The translations under genes were made by a program, and so were the position numbers. Below are positions 47,801 to 57,054 of a stretch of 64,000 nt of DNA, piece by piece. How positions within the stretch are numbered: the stretch's first letter is position 1; each line of letters begins with the position of its first letter. The notes beneath the pieces are model-generated. The model saw only the letters and a program-made list of their open reading frames with translations. It was not told where the DNA came from and ran no database searches. Source of the DNA: Pseudomonadota bacterium. Lineage in GTDB: Bacteria; Pseudomonadota; Alphaproteobacteria; Acetobacterales; Acetobacteraceae. The DNA lies in contig JAJYYH010000063.1 in the NCBI GenBank assembly GCA_021801255.1, forward strand, positions 1-64,000. Reading direction: 5' to 3'.

Positions 47801-49501
47801 TTACGCCTCGATCCCGGTTTCTCCCAGGCTCTCGTCGGGGCTCTCGCCGCTCGGGCGGAGCCGGCTCGGCAGCAGCGCGCCCTGCTCTTCTAGCACGGGA
47901 TAGGCGGCGGCGGCGACCAGATGGCCGTTGATGCGCAGGGCGTCGCGCAGCACCTCGAGATGGAAGGCGCTGGTTTCGGTGCTGTCGATTCGCCCCTCCC
48001 GCAGCCGCGCGAAATGCGCCGCCGTCGCCTGTGCCTCGAGATCGCGGAGCGCCTCTTTTTCGGCCGCGAGCGTGCGCGCGGCGCGGGCATCGGCGGAGAG
48101 GAACACGGCGGCGGCGCTGCGGAGGTTACGCTCCAGCCGCTCCATCAGCGCGTCGAGTTCGCGCGCCCCCTCGGGCGAAAGCGGCAGGCCCCGCTTGATG
48201 CGCCGGGCGGCGAGGGCGAGGAGGTTTTTTTCGACGACATCGCCGGCATGTTCGATCTGGGTGGTGAAGGCGAGCACCTGGGCCAGTCGCTGGTGATCGG
48301 CCTCGCTCAGCGCGTCGGGGTCGATGGCGGTGAGATAGGCCTTGATCGCCGCGTTCAGCCGGTCGAGCACGTCATCGCGGCGCTTGGTCTCGCCGATTCG
48401 CCGCCGCTCGCCCTGGATCAGCGCGGCGCGCGCGCCCTCCAGCATGCTCGCCAGCACATCGGTCATGCGCAGCGCCTCGCGCGCCGCGGCGGCGATGGCG
48501 ATCGGCGGCGATTCGCGCGCCGCGGCATCGAGATAGAGCGGCTGGGCGGGGTCGGTGGCGGCGACGCGCGCCGGCAGCATGCGCCGGAGCAGCGCCGCAT
48601 AGGGCGCGAGCAGGGGGAAAAACACCAGGGCGAGGATGAGGTTGAAGGCGGTGTGGAAATCCGCGACGGCGCGCGCCGGGTCGGGTTCGATCACCACCAG
48701 AAAGCGCCCGATCGGGTCGAGGGCGGCGAGCGCCAGGACCACGCCGAGAACGCGGTTGATGAGATTGCCCATCGGCAGCCGCCGTGCCGCCGGATCGTCG
48801 CCGGCCTGGGCCTCGAGCAGCGGATTGATGGCGGTGCCGATATTGGCCCCGAGCACGAGGGCGAAGGCGGCGTCCGGCGGCACCACCCCCTTGGCGGCGA
48901 AGGACATGATCACCAAAACCACGGCGACCGAGGAATGCGCCGCCCAGGTCAGGAGGGCGGCGAGGATAACGCCCATCACGGGTTGCGTGGTCAGGGCGCC
49001 GAGCAGCAGGCGCAGGCTCGGCACGTCCTCGTAGGGCGTGATGACGCCGAGCAGCAAATGCAGCGCCAGCAGCATCAGCCCGAGCCCGATGCCGACGCGG
49101 CCGAGATCGCGCGCCTGGGTCGCGCCGCCGCGGCGAAAGGCGATGACGCCGGCCAGGATCAAAAGCGTTGCGATGCGCGAGACATCGAAGGAGAGAAGCT
49201 GGACGATCAAAGTGGTGCCGACATTGGCGCCGAGCATGACGGCGAGCGCCGGGACCAGATCGACCAGCCCCTCGGCGGCGAAAGCCGCGACCATCAGCCC
49301 GGTCGCGGTGCTGCTCTGCAACACGGCGGTGACGCCGAGACCGGCCAGGAAGGCGGCGAGCCGGCGGCTCAGCGCGACGGCGAGAAAGCGCCGGAGCGAG
49401 GGGCCGAAGGCGCGCTGCACCCCGGTCTGCACCATGTGCACGCCCCAAAGCAGCAGCGCCACCAGCCCCGCCAGATCAACCAGCGTGAAGGTTGCATCCA
49501 C
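47801..49501 (-). CDS. Na/Pi cotransporter family protein with PhoU-like domain
   Basis: LGVTAVLQSSTATGLMVAAFAAEGLV and second QSS-like repeat AHSSVAVVLVIMSFAAKGVV; C-terminal helical PhoU-like region; GTG start. Confidence 0.88.
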   Translation of the reverse strand: MDATFTLVDLAGLVALLLWGVHMVQTGVQRAFGPSLRRFLAVALSRRLAAFLAGLGVTAVLQSSTATGLMVAAFAAEGLVDLVPALAVMLGANVGTTLIVQLLSFDVSRIATLLILAGVIAFRRGGATQARDLGRVGIGLGLMLLALHLLLGVITPYEDVPSLRLLLGALTTQPVMGVILAALLTWAAHSSVAVVLVIMSFAAKGVVPPDAAFALVLGANIGTAINPLLEAQAGDDPAARRLPMGNLINRVLGVVLALAALDPIGRFLVVIEPDPARAVADFHTAFNLILALVFFPLLAPYAALLRRMLPARVAATDPAQPLYLDAAARESPPIAIAAAAREALRMTDVLASMLEGARAALIQGERRRIGETKRRDDVLDRLNAAIKAYLTAIDPDALSEADHQRLAQVLAFTTQIEHAGDVVEKNLLALAARRIKRGLPLSPEGARELDALMERLERNLRSAAAVFLSADARAARTLAAEKEALRDLEAQATAAHFARLREGRIDSTETSAFHLEVLRDALRINGHLVAAAAYPVLEEQGALLPSRLRPSGESPDESLGETGIEA

Positions 49502-49604
49502 TCGCCCACCTCCCTTTGGTTGCTGGTGTGTACGGACTGTCGGGAAGTTAGATGCGGCGCCCCCCAAGGCAAGAAATTTTATCGCCACCCATTGCGGCGC
49601 CGGT

Positions 49605-50195
49605 TCAGGAAACCGAACTGCCGCAACCCAGCGCCCCGCCGCTGGCCGGGAGAACCGTAAAACCGTGGCTCACCAGCACCTGGTCGCCGGCAAGAATGGT
49701 GAAGGTCCAGCGTCCGGGCGCCAGCTCCCAGCGCTCATCAAAGGTGAAGCCGACGAAATGCAGGCCAGGCGTCGCGGGCGCGTCGAACAGATCGACGCTG
49801 CCGGTGGCGCCATCGGGGCGATGCAGCGGGGGGTGGGTGATGCGGATGGTGAGCGCCCCGGCGCTTGCCCCGGTCTCGGCGTAGATCAGGCCGAAGCTCC
49901 GGCACAGCTCCGCCGGCACCTCGTCGGTCTGGCGCAGGAGAGGCGGCAGCGCCACCTGATCGACGCCGCTCAGGGTCTCCTCGCGCAAGCCCTGCCCGAC
50001 CTCGCCGAGCGGCGTGGCGGGGCCGAACAGCCCGGCGGAAACCACGACGATCTCGGCCGGCGCGGCGGCCATCAGCGCCAGCGCGAGCGCCGCCGCAGCA
50101 AGCCCCCAGGTCGCGCCGATGCCCCGGCGCCGCGGCGATTGACGCCGGGCGGCGAGGCCGTTATAGCAAAATTTGCAAATGCGAATAACTCTCAT
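49605..50195 (-). CDS. DUF3859-like exported protein
   Basis: GLHFVGFTFDERWELAPGRWTFTILAGDQVLVSHGFTVLP; start uncertain, the first ATG overlaps the Fur-like box. Confidence 0.65.
   Translation of the reverse strand: MRVIRICKFCYNGLAARRQSPRRRGIGATWGLAAAALALALMAAAPAEIVVVSAGLFGPATPLGEVGQGLREETLSGVDQVALPPLLRQTDEVPAELCRSFGLIYAETGASAGALTIRITHPPLHRPDGATGSVDLFDAPATPGLHFVGFTFDERWELAPGRWTFTILAGDQVLVSHGFTVLPASGGALGCGSSVS
50180..50194. promoter_or_regulatory. Fur-box-like operator
   Basis: TGCGAAT-A-ACTCTCA fits a 7-1-7 Fur palindrome; lies directly upstream of the cupredoxin-FTR1 iron-uptake genes. Confidence 0.5.
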
Positions 50196-50226
50196 TACAT
50201 CCGTTTCCTGCAACGAGGCCCCATCG

Positions 50227-50562
50227 ATGCGCATCTCTCCCCTCCTCCCCGCCGCTTTTTTCGCCGCCCTCTTTGTCCCCGCGGCCTTTGCGGATGACGC
50301 GGTGAGCCGCGATGTCGAGATCCACAACCATGTCTTTGCCCCCGCCGAGATTAACGTGCCGGCGGGCAAGCCCATCGCCTTGCACATCAAGAATATGGAC
50401 ACGACCGCGGAGGAATTCGATTCCTCGGCGTTGAAGGTTGAAAAAGTGATCGGCGGCAACGGCGCGGCGGTCGTGCATCTTCGCCCGCTGGCGCCCGGGC
50501 GCTATAAGTTCGAGGGTGAGTATCACGAAAAAACCGCGCAAGGCGTGGTGATCGCGCAATAA
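50227..50562 (+). CDS. Periplasmic cupredoxin-domain protein (FtrB-like)
   Basis: Signal peptide, EIHNHVFAPAEINVPAGKPIALHIKNMDTTAEEFDSSALKVEKVI; upstream of FTR1. Confidence 0.88.
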   Translation: MRISPLLPAAFFAALFVPAAFADDAVSRDVEIHNHVFAPAEINVPAGKPIALHIKNMDTTAEEFDSSALKVEKVIGGNGAAVVHLRPLAPGRYKFEGEYHEKTAQGVVIAQ

Positions 50563-50587
50563 CCGCAGGCCGAGAGGGAACCGCGCC

Positions 50588-51424
50588 ATGTTGGCGGCAT
50601 TGCTGATCGTCTTTCGCGAGGTCATCGAGGCCGGGCTGATCGTCGGCATCGTGCTGGCCGCGACGCGCGGCGTTGCCGGGCGTGGGCGGATGGTGGGAAC
50701 GGGGATCGCCGCCGGCGTGCTCGGCGCCTGTCTGCTCGCCGCCGGCGCGGGGCGGCTGGGCGCTGCCTTCTCGGGCAATGGCCAGGAGATTTTTCAGGCC
50801 GCCGTGCTCGGCACCGCGACCCTGATGCTCGCCTGGCACACCATCTGGATGGCGAGCCACGGGCGCGCCATCGCCAGCGACATGCGCGCTTTGGGCGGCG
50901 CGGTGAGCGCCGGGCGCCGCCCGCTCGCCGCCCTTGGCATCGTCGTTGCCATCGCGGTGCTGCGCGAGGGCTCCGAGGTGGTGCTTTTCCTCTATGGCAT
51001 CGCACTTTCGGGCGGGGTCTCGGCGCTTGGCATGGTCGCCGGCGGAGCGCTCGGTGTCGCCGCCGGGGCGCTGGTGGCCGTTCTCCTCTATCGCGGCCTC
51101 ATCGTCATTCCGGTGGGCAAAATGCTCTCGCTCACCGGCGGGCTGATCACCCTGATGGCCGCCGGCATGGCGGCGCAGGCGGTGGCGTTCTTGCAGCAAG
51201 CCGGGATCACCGAACTGTTCGATCAGCCGGTGTGGAACACCTCCTGGCTGCTCACCGACGAATCGCTCACCGGGCGGCTGGTGCATACCCTGATGGGCTA
51301 TACCGCCGAACCCGATGGCTTGCAGCTTTTCGTCTATGCCGCGACGCTGACCGCCATCTGGAGCCTCGCCCGCGCCTTCCGCCCGGCCCCACGCGCGGTG
51401 CGCGCGCCCGCCGCCGCGGAGTAA
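50588..51424 (+). CDS. FTR1 family iron permease
   Basis: LLIVFREVIEAGLIVGIVLAAT (REXXE-like) and VAIAVLREGSEVVLFLYGI. Confidence 0.94.
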   Translation: MLAALLIVFREVIEAGLIVGIVLAATRGVAGRGRMVGTGIAAGVLGACLLAAGAGRLGAAFSGNGQEIFQAAVLGTATLMLAWHTIWMASHGRAIASDMRALGGAVSAGRRPLAALGIVVAIAVLREGSEVVLFLYGIALSGGVSALGMVAGGALGVAAGALVAVLLYRGLIVIPVGKMLSLTGGLITLMAAGMAAQAVAFLQQAGITELFDQPVWNTSWLLTDESLTGRLVHTLMGYTAEPDGLQLFVYAATLTAIWSLARAFRPAPRAVRAPAAAE

Positions 51425-51428
51425 GCGG

Positions 51429-52103
51429 ATGGACGCGGCGGCGACACTCGGCGCGCTCGCGGCGGCGCGGTTTTCCTGTCGTGGCTTTCTCGACCGCCCC
51501 GTGCCGCGCGCCACCATCACGCATATCCTGACACTCGCGCAGCGCACCGCCTCCTGGTGCAACGCGCAGCCCTGGCAGGTGATCGTCACCAGCGGTGCCG
51601 CGACCGAGCGGCTGCGCGCGGCCCTCCTCGCCCATGCCGAGACCGCCCCGCCAACGCCCGACTTCCCCTGGCCCAGCGCCTATCACGGCGTCTATCAGGC
51701 ACGCCGGCGGGAATGCGGCTTTCAGCTTTATGAAAGTGTGGGCGTCGCGCGTGGTGATCGCGGCGCGGCGCGGCGCCAGGCACTGGAAAACTACCGCCTG
51801 TTCGGCGCGCCGCATTGCGCGCTGATCACCACCGATGCCGCGCTCGGGGTCTATGGCGCGATCGATTGCGGCGCCTATGTCGGGAATTTCATGCTCGCCG
51901 CTCGCGCGCTCGGCATCGATTGCATCGCCCAGGCCGCGCTTGCCGCCTATCCCGACTTTCTGCGCGACCATTTCGGCCTTCCCCGCGAGCGCCTGATCGT
52001 GTGCGGCATCTCCTTTGGTTATGCCGATCCCGCCCATCCCGCCAACCGCTTTCGTACCGCACGGGCCGAAATCGCCGAGGTCGCGCGCTTCGTCGAGGAA
52101 TAA
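51429..52103 (+). CDS. Nitroreductase family protein
   Basis: RFSCRGFLDRPVPRATITHILTLAQRTASWCNAQPWQVIV; LIVCGISFGYADPAHPANRFRTARAE. Confidence 0.93.
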   Translation: MDAAATLGALAAARFSCRGFLDRPVPRATITHILTLAQRTASWCNAQPWQVIVTSGAATERLRAALLAHAETAPPTPDFPWPSAYHGVYQARRRECGFQLYESVGVARGDRGAARRQALENYRLFGAPHCALITTDAALGVYGAIDCGAYVGNFMLAARALGIDCIAQAALAAYPDFLRDHFGLPRERLIVCGISFGYADPAHPANRFRTARAEIAEVARFVEE

Positions 52104-52297
52104 AGGGCGTTGCGAAAAAGACGCGCCCCAATGGGAAGACGGGGCAACGCCTCGGCCACGTGCATCGCGGAGAAAAAATTCAATTAAGGATTTCACAACT
52201 TCAGGGTGAATGCGCTATCGTCCTTTCGCCTTTCCAAAATGGGCGTCTGACCAGAATGGCCGCGTGACGATCGCATGACCCAATCTGTCCTCCCCCG

Positions 52298-54532
52298 ATG
52301 ACCCGCATCGTCCTCGATGCGCGGGCCCTGCAGGACGAGAATTATGCCGCCAAGGGGATCGGCCAGCACGCGCTCGTCCTCGCCGGCCTGCTGCGCGGCA
52401 TCGCCGGCGCTGAACTCGCCCCCCTGACCGATCCGCTCTTGGCCCCGATGCGCCAGGTGGCCTCCTGTGCCGGCGATGGCGCGGCGCTGTTCAACGCCGA
52501 TTCCTGCTGGATCGACCGGATGAAGGGCGACGTCTTCATCAATCCCTCCCCACTCACCCACGACACCGCGCCGCTCATCGCCGCCGCGCGCAACGGCTTG
52601 CGCACCGGCGCCGTGGTGCATGACTTCATCCCGCTGCGCCAGCCAGGTTTCGCCGCCGACCCCGAGCGCGCGGCCGAATACCACTATCGGGTCGCGAGCC
52701 TAGCGCGCTACGACTTCCTGATCGCCAACTCGGATTTCACCGCGGCCGAAATCCATCGCCTGCTGCCCGGCTATGAGCGGCCGGTGATCACGCTCCATTG
52801 CCGCGCCCGCTTCGCCCCCGCCGCGCCGGGCACGGTGCCGCATCCGCCGGCGCTCGCCGGGATTCCGCCGGGTGAGGCCTATCTCCTGCTCGCGGCGGCC
52901 GATGACCCGAGGAAAAATCTTGATCTGGCGATCCAGGCGGCGGGACGGTTTCGTGCGCTGGGTTTCCATCTCGTCGTGGCGGGCGGCATCGGCGCCGAGC
53001 GGCAGCGCGCGCTCGCCCGGCTCTATCCCGAGAGCTTCGTGCTCGCCCCGCCGCGGTTTTTGCCGCGGCTTTCCGACGAGGCGCTGCGCGCCGTCTATCT
53101 CGGTGCCGCCGCCGTGCTCGTGACCTCCCACGACGAGGGATTTTCGTTGCCGGTGGCTGAGGCGATCGCGCTCGGCCGCCCGGTCGCCGCCTCGGCGATT
53201 CCCGCCCATGCCGAGCAGATCGCCGATCCAGCGCTGCTTTTTGACCCGCGCAGCGTCCCCGCGCTGATCGCCGCGGCCGAGCATGCGCTCGCCCGTGGCG
53301 CCGATCCCGCCTGTTTCCACCCCCTCGACCATGCGGGTGAGGCGGAGGCGCTGGCGGCGCTCGTCGCCGGTAATAGCGCTGCCCCGGCGGAACCCGGCGC
53401 GCGCCGCGCCGTCCTGGTCGGCCCGGCCTCCGACAAACCGAGCGGCATCGCACTCTACAGCGATCTCACCCTCCAGGCCCTCCGCGCCCAAGGCGGCGCA
53501 TTCGAGTATGTCGATGTCGATGCGTTCGACGCCGAGGCCTTCTACGCCTGGCTGTTCGCGCACCAGTTCGACGACATCATCTATATCCTCGGCAATAACG
53601 AGGTTTTTCACGCGCGCTGCTTCGTGGCGCTGCAGAACGTGCCCGGGATCTGTATTCTGCATGACAGCCGGCTTTTCGAGTTTTTGCTCAACCGCCACGG
53701 CCCGCACGAAATCGTCCGGCTCTGGCGGCTGCGTCATCCCGACCGCCCGATCGACATCGCGACGGTCGCCGATTGGCAAGCCGAGCGGCGCCTTTTGCCT
53801 TGCTCCTTCCTCGAGCCGCTGACCACGCGGGCGGGTGCGATCCTGGTCCATAGCCGCGCGCTCGCCCGTCATATCGCCAGCGAATACGCCTATCCTGCCG
53901 TCCATTACGTGCCATTCGCCGTGCAGATGACCGAGGAGGAACGCGATTTTGTCCGCGCCCTGCGGCGGGGGCGGGAGAAAGCGGCGGCGGGCGCGGGCGT
54001 GCGGCTCGTCATGCTCGGCGAAACCGAGGCATCCAAGGGCTGCGCCGAGCTGATCTACGCGCTGAAAATTCTGCTGCTCCAGGGCGTCGAGGCGACGCTC
54101 ACCTTCGCCGGCAAGAGCGAGGAGCCCTATCATGGCGAGTTGAGCGCGGCGGCGTCCGCCCTCGGCCTCGCCGATCGCGTGAGCTTTCTCCGCTACGTCT
54201 CGCGCCAGCGCTATCTTGAGGCGCTGGCTGGCGCCGATATCGTGATGCAGCTCCGCTACCCGCTGTTCGGCCAGGTTTCCGGCCCGGTCGCCGATGCCGT
54301 TTCCTGTGACGTGCCGCTGATCACCACCGAGGAGCTGGCCGAGGGAATGGAGGTTGCCGGGCATTGCGCCGCGGTGCCCAATAGTTTTTCCCCGCTCCAC
54401 ATCGCCGAGGCGGTGCGCGGCCTGCTCGCGGCGCCGCCGCCGGCGCGAGAGACCGGCGCCCTCGCCGGGCGGCTCGGCATGGACCAGTACGCGAGGCGGC
54501 TCCGCGCGCTCTGTCCGGCGCTCGCGGCCTGA
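52298..54532 (+). CDS. Glycosyltransferase with two GT4-like modules
   Basis: Module 1: DARALQ...GIGQHA, SHDEGFSLPVAEAIALGRPVAASAIPAHAEQI; module 2: VRLVMLGETEASKGCAELIYALKILL...EALAGADIVMQLRYPLFGQVSG. Confidence 0.85.
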   Translation: MTRIVLDARALQDENYAAKGIGQHALVLAGLLRGIAGAELAPLTDPLLAPMRQVASCAGDGAALFNADSCWIDRMKGDVFINPSPLTHDTAPLIAAARNGLRTGAVVHDFIPLRQPGFAADPERAAEYHYRVASLARYDFLIANSDFTAAEIHRLLPGYERPVITLHCRARFAPAAPGTVPHPPALAGIPPGEAYLLLAAADDPRKNLDLAIQAAGRFRALGFHLVVAGGIGAERQRALARLYPESFVLAPPRFLPRLSDEALRAVYLGAAAVLVTSHDEGFSLPVAEAIALGRPVAASAIPAHAEQIADPALLFDPRSVPALIAAAEHALARGADPACFHPLDHAGEAEALAALVAGNSAAPAEPGARRAVLVGPASDKPSGIALYSDLTLQALRAQGGAFEYVDVDAFDAEAFYAWLFAHQFDDIIYILGNNEVFHARCFVALQNVPGICILHDSRLFEFLLNRHGPHEIVRLWRLRHPDRPIDIATVADWQAERRLLPCSFLEPLTTRAGAILVHSRALARHIASEYAYPAVHYVPFAVQMTEEERDFVRALRRGREKAAAGAGVRLVMLGETEASKGCAELIYALKILLLQGVEATLTFAGKSEEPYHGELSAAASALGLADRVSFLRYVSRQRYLEALAGADIVMQLRYPLFGQVSGPVADAVSCDVPLITTEELAEGMEVAGHCAAVPNSFSPLHIAEAVRGLLAAPPPARETGALAGRLGMDQYARRLRALCPALAA

Positions 54533-54551
54533 AGACCAACGCCAGGGGGAA

Positions 54552-57005
54552 ATCGGCCGGTGCTATTCATTCGATGCGGTCTATGTCGATATCTCGCAAT
54601 TCACCGCCGAGCCGCTCCGCACCGGGGTGCAGCGGGTATTGATCCGGAGCCTCGCGCATTTTCCGCAGGAGCGCATCCTGCCGTTCCGGCTAGTCGATGC
54701 CGGCCACGTGGCGGTTCTTGATCCGGCGGTGGTCGGGCTCTGCTGCCGCTATTTCGAGGCGCCGAGCGCCAGCCGCCGCGACGCGCTCCGCCTGTCCGAG
54801 GCCCCTGGGCAGGCGTGTCCCCCCGGGCCGGCGCACCCGGCGGAGACGCTGCTCATCAAGCTGATCGCCGCCCAGCCGCTCGCGGTCATCGAGAGCGCCC
54901 GCTTCTTCCGCCGCGCCCGGCGCATCATCAATCTCGAGGCCTTCGGCAATGCCGAGCGCGCCCGCTTCTATATCGGCTGCCCAGCGGCTTATCGCCACAA
55001 GGTGCTGCATTTCATCCATGATTTCCTGCTCTTCGAAAAGCCCGAGCTGTTTCCCCAGCTCAATTGGCGGCACGCCAGCGACTATGTGTTTTTGTTCGAG
55101 GCCCTGAGCGTCGCCGGCGGCTATCTGGTCGCGACGCCGGAACTTGGGCGCAAGGTCGCGCGCTATTTCAACCGCCCGGCCGCCGATGTGCATTTCGTCC
55201 CCTTCGGCGGCGATCTCGCCCCGAGCCGGGCCGCCCCGCCGCGCCCGACTATTGGGAAAAGGCGCCGCCGGATCACCGTGCTCGGCACCATCGAACCGCG
55301 CAAATTCCCCCTCCTCGTCGCCGGCGCGCTCCAAACCCTCGCCACGCGCCATCGCGATCTTGAGTGCGTGATGATCGGGAGCTGGGGCTGGGTCGATGAG
55401 GACACACGGGCGGCGATCGCGGCGATTTTCGCCAGCGGCGCGGTGCGCCATGTCGAGAACGCGAGCGATGCCACGCTCCGCGCCCTGCTCGTCGAGACCG
55501 ATCTCGCGATTTACGTTTCCTCGGCGGAAGGTTTTGGCCTTCCCGTGATCGAATTCGCCGCCCTCGGCGTGCCACTGATCACCAATCGCGCCGTGCCGGC
55601 GGCTGAACTCGTCGCCGCCGAGGCGGTGGTGCTGGACGAGGTGAGCGAGAACGCGCTGATCGCGGCGGCCGAGCACCTGCTCCAGGAGGCGCGACCGCGC
55701 CGGCCCTATTACCGCTGGAGCTGGGCCGATAGCGCCGCCGCCATCCTGCGCGCCGGTGGACTGGCGATGACGGAAGCCCCGGGACCCGTTGACCTCCATG
55801 CCGGCTGGCGCGACGCGATGCAGCTGGTGCGGCGCCTGCGCGCGGCAAAGCTTGATTGGGAGACGCTCAAGAGCACGGTCGCGGCTTTTCTCGCGGCCGA
55901 GCGGCCAGCGCTTGCGACCCTTGAGGCCGGCGCGCGGGCCGAGCTTGTCGAGGCGCTTTCCGAGATCGTCTCCGACAATCTCGAACGCCTGCACTGGGCC
56001 GATCTCAAATCCGCCGAGCCCCTGCTCGGCGAGCTGCTGGCGGCCCTCGCGGCCGCCGATGCGCTCGACGGGTTAGGGCGTGCTTTCCATGCCTTTCTCG
56101 GTCGCCCCATCGATCCCCGCGCCGCCGCCGAATCGCGCCAGTTCGCCCCGCCGGCGCGCCGCCTCGCGCGGATCATCGAGATCATCCATTGCGACGAGGC
56201 GGGCGCCTTTCTCGGTGATGCGATGAGCGCGGCGCTGCGCTATCTGATCGGTGCCGTGGCGCGTCTGCTCAACGCCACGCTCGATGACCGCTTCGATCTT
56301 TTTGATCTGTTTGCCGTTCTCGGCCTGGCGCCGCCGACGCTCGCCGATATCCGCCGCGCCGAGCCATGCGGGCCAGCCGCGGGCGAGCGCCTGGCCCTGC
56401 TCGCCGCCTTTGCCAGCCGCCGCCCAGCGGAGGGGGACGCCATCGACCTGCTGCTCGAAGCCCTCGCGGGATTTCTGCTTGCCGGCCAGGGTGCGCCGGA
56501 CGGCGAGAGCGAGGAGAGGGGCGGCGAAAGGGAGGAGGAGGCAAAGGAGGAGGGTGAAAGCGGAAGCGCGCCGGCGCGCGTCACCACGCTGGCGCTCGAT
56601 TCACCGCTTTTGCTGCGCGGCTGGTATCCGCTCGAGGAAGCCGGCGCCGCGCCGTTTCGCTGGATGGAGAGCGCCGGGCTGATCGTCAATCCCGACCACC
56701 GCCGTCCGGTGGCCGAGGTGCGGCTGCGCATCGGCGCGGTCTATGGCGCGGCCGAGCCGCAGGTCGCCGGTCTGCTCGGCTATCGTCCGGCGAGCGTCGC
56801 GGTGCACCGCGACGCGGCTTCGGGCGAATGGCTGGTCTCGCTCGCCGCAGCGGCGGCGCCGGTGCGGGCCGAAACGGTCGAGGTGCACAGCCTCGCCAGC
56901 GGTTGCCCCGCCGAGGACGAGGCGGGGAGCCACGACCGGCGGCGTCTGTCGCTCTGCCTGCGCGAGGTCGCTTTCGTCTATGGCGGCGATGGGACGCACA
57001 CGTGA
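54552..57005 (+). CDS. Glycosyltransferase (GT4-like) with uncharacterised C-terminal extension
   Basis: VYVDISQFTAEPLRTGVQRVLIR, FIHDFLLFEKPELF, RRITVLGTIEPRKFPLLV, VSSAEGFGLPVIEFAALGVPLITN. Start codon unresolved (see findings). Confidence 0.82.
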   Translation: MGRCYSFDAVYVDISQFTAEPLRTGVQRVLIRSLAHFPQERILPFRLVDAGHVAVLDPAVVGLCCRYFEAPSASRRDALRLSEAPGQACPPGPAHPAETLLIKLIAAQPLAVIESARFFRRARRIINLEAFGNAERARFYIGCPAAYRHKVLHFIHDFLLFEKPELFPQLNWRHASDYVFLFEALSVAGGYLVATPELGRKVARYFNRPAADVHFVPFGGDLAPSRAAPPRPTIGKRRRRITVLGTIEPRKFPLLVAGALQTLATRHRDLECVMIGSWGWVDEDTRAAIAAIFASGAVRHVENASDATLRALLVETDLAIYVSSAEGFGLPVIEFAALGVPLITNRAVPAAELVAAEAVVLDEVSENALIAAAEHLLQEARPRRPYYRWSWADSAAAILRAGGLAMTEAPGPVDLHAGWRDAMQLVRRLRAAKLDWETLKSTVAAFLAAERPALATLEAGARAELVEALSEIVSDNLERLHWADLKSAEPLLGELLAALAAADALDGLGRAFHAFLGRPIDPRAAAESRQFAPPARRLARIIEIIHCDEAGAFLGDAMSAALRYLIGAVARLLNATLDDRFDLFDLFAVLGLAPPTLADIRRAEPCGPAAGERLALLAAFASRRPAEGDAIDLLLEALAGFLLAGQGAPDGESEERGGEREEEAKEEGESGSAPARVTTLALDSPLLLRGWYPLEEAGAAPFRWMESAGLIVNPDHRRPVAEVRLRIGAVYGAAEPQVAGLLGYRPASVAVHRDAASGEWLVSLAAAAAPVRAETVEVHSLASGCPAEDEAGSHDRRRLSLCLREVAFVYGGDGTHT

Positions 57006-57015
57006 AAGAGGGACA

Positions 57016-57054
57016 CGCTATTCAGGGCGTGGCGCTATTCAGGGCGTGGCGCTA
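57016..57054. repeat. 17-bp tandem duplication plus partial third unit
   Basis: cgctattcagggcgtgg at 57016-57032 and 57033-57049, then cgcta; contains the stop of the minus-strand gene ending at 57039. Confidence 0.95.

Noticed and set aside
47921-49660. 579-aa plus-strand ORF opposite the Na/Pi symporter
   Set aside because: Antisense shadow; no recognisable motifs.
52106-52151. 8-bp inverted repeat ggcgttgc/gcaacgcc after the nitroreductase
   Set aside because: Long 30-nt loop and no U-tract; too weak to call a terminator.
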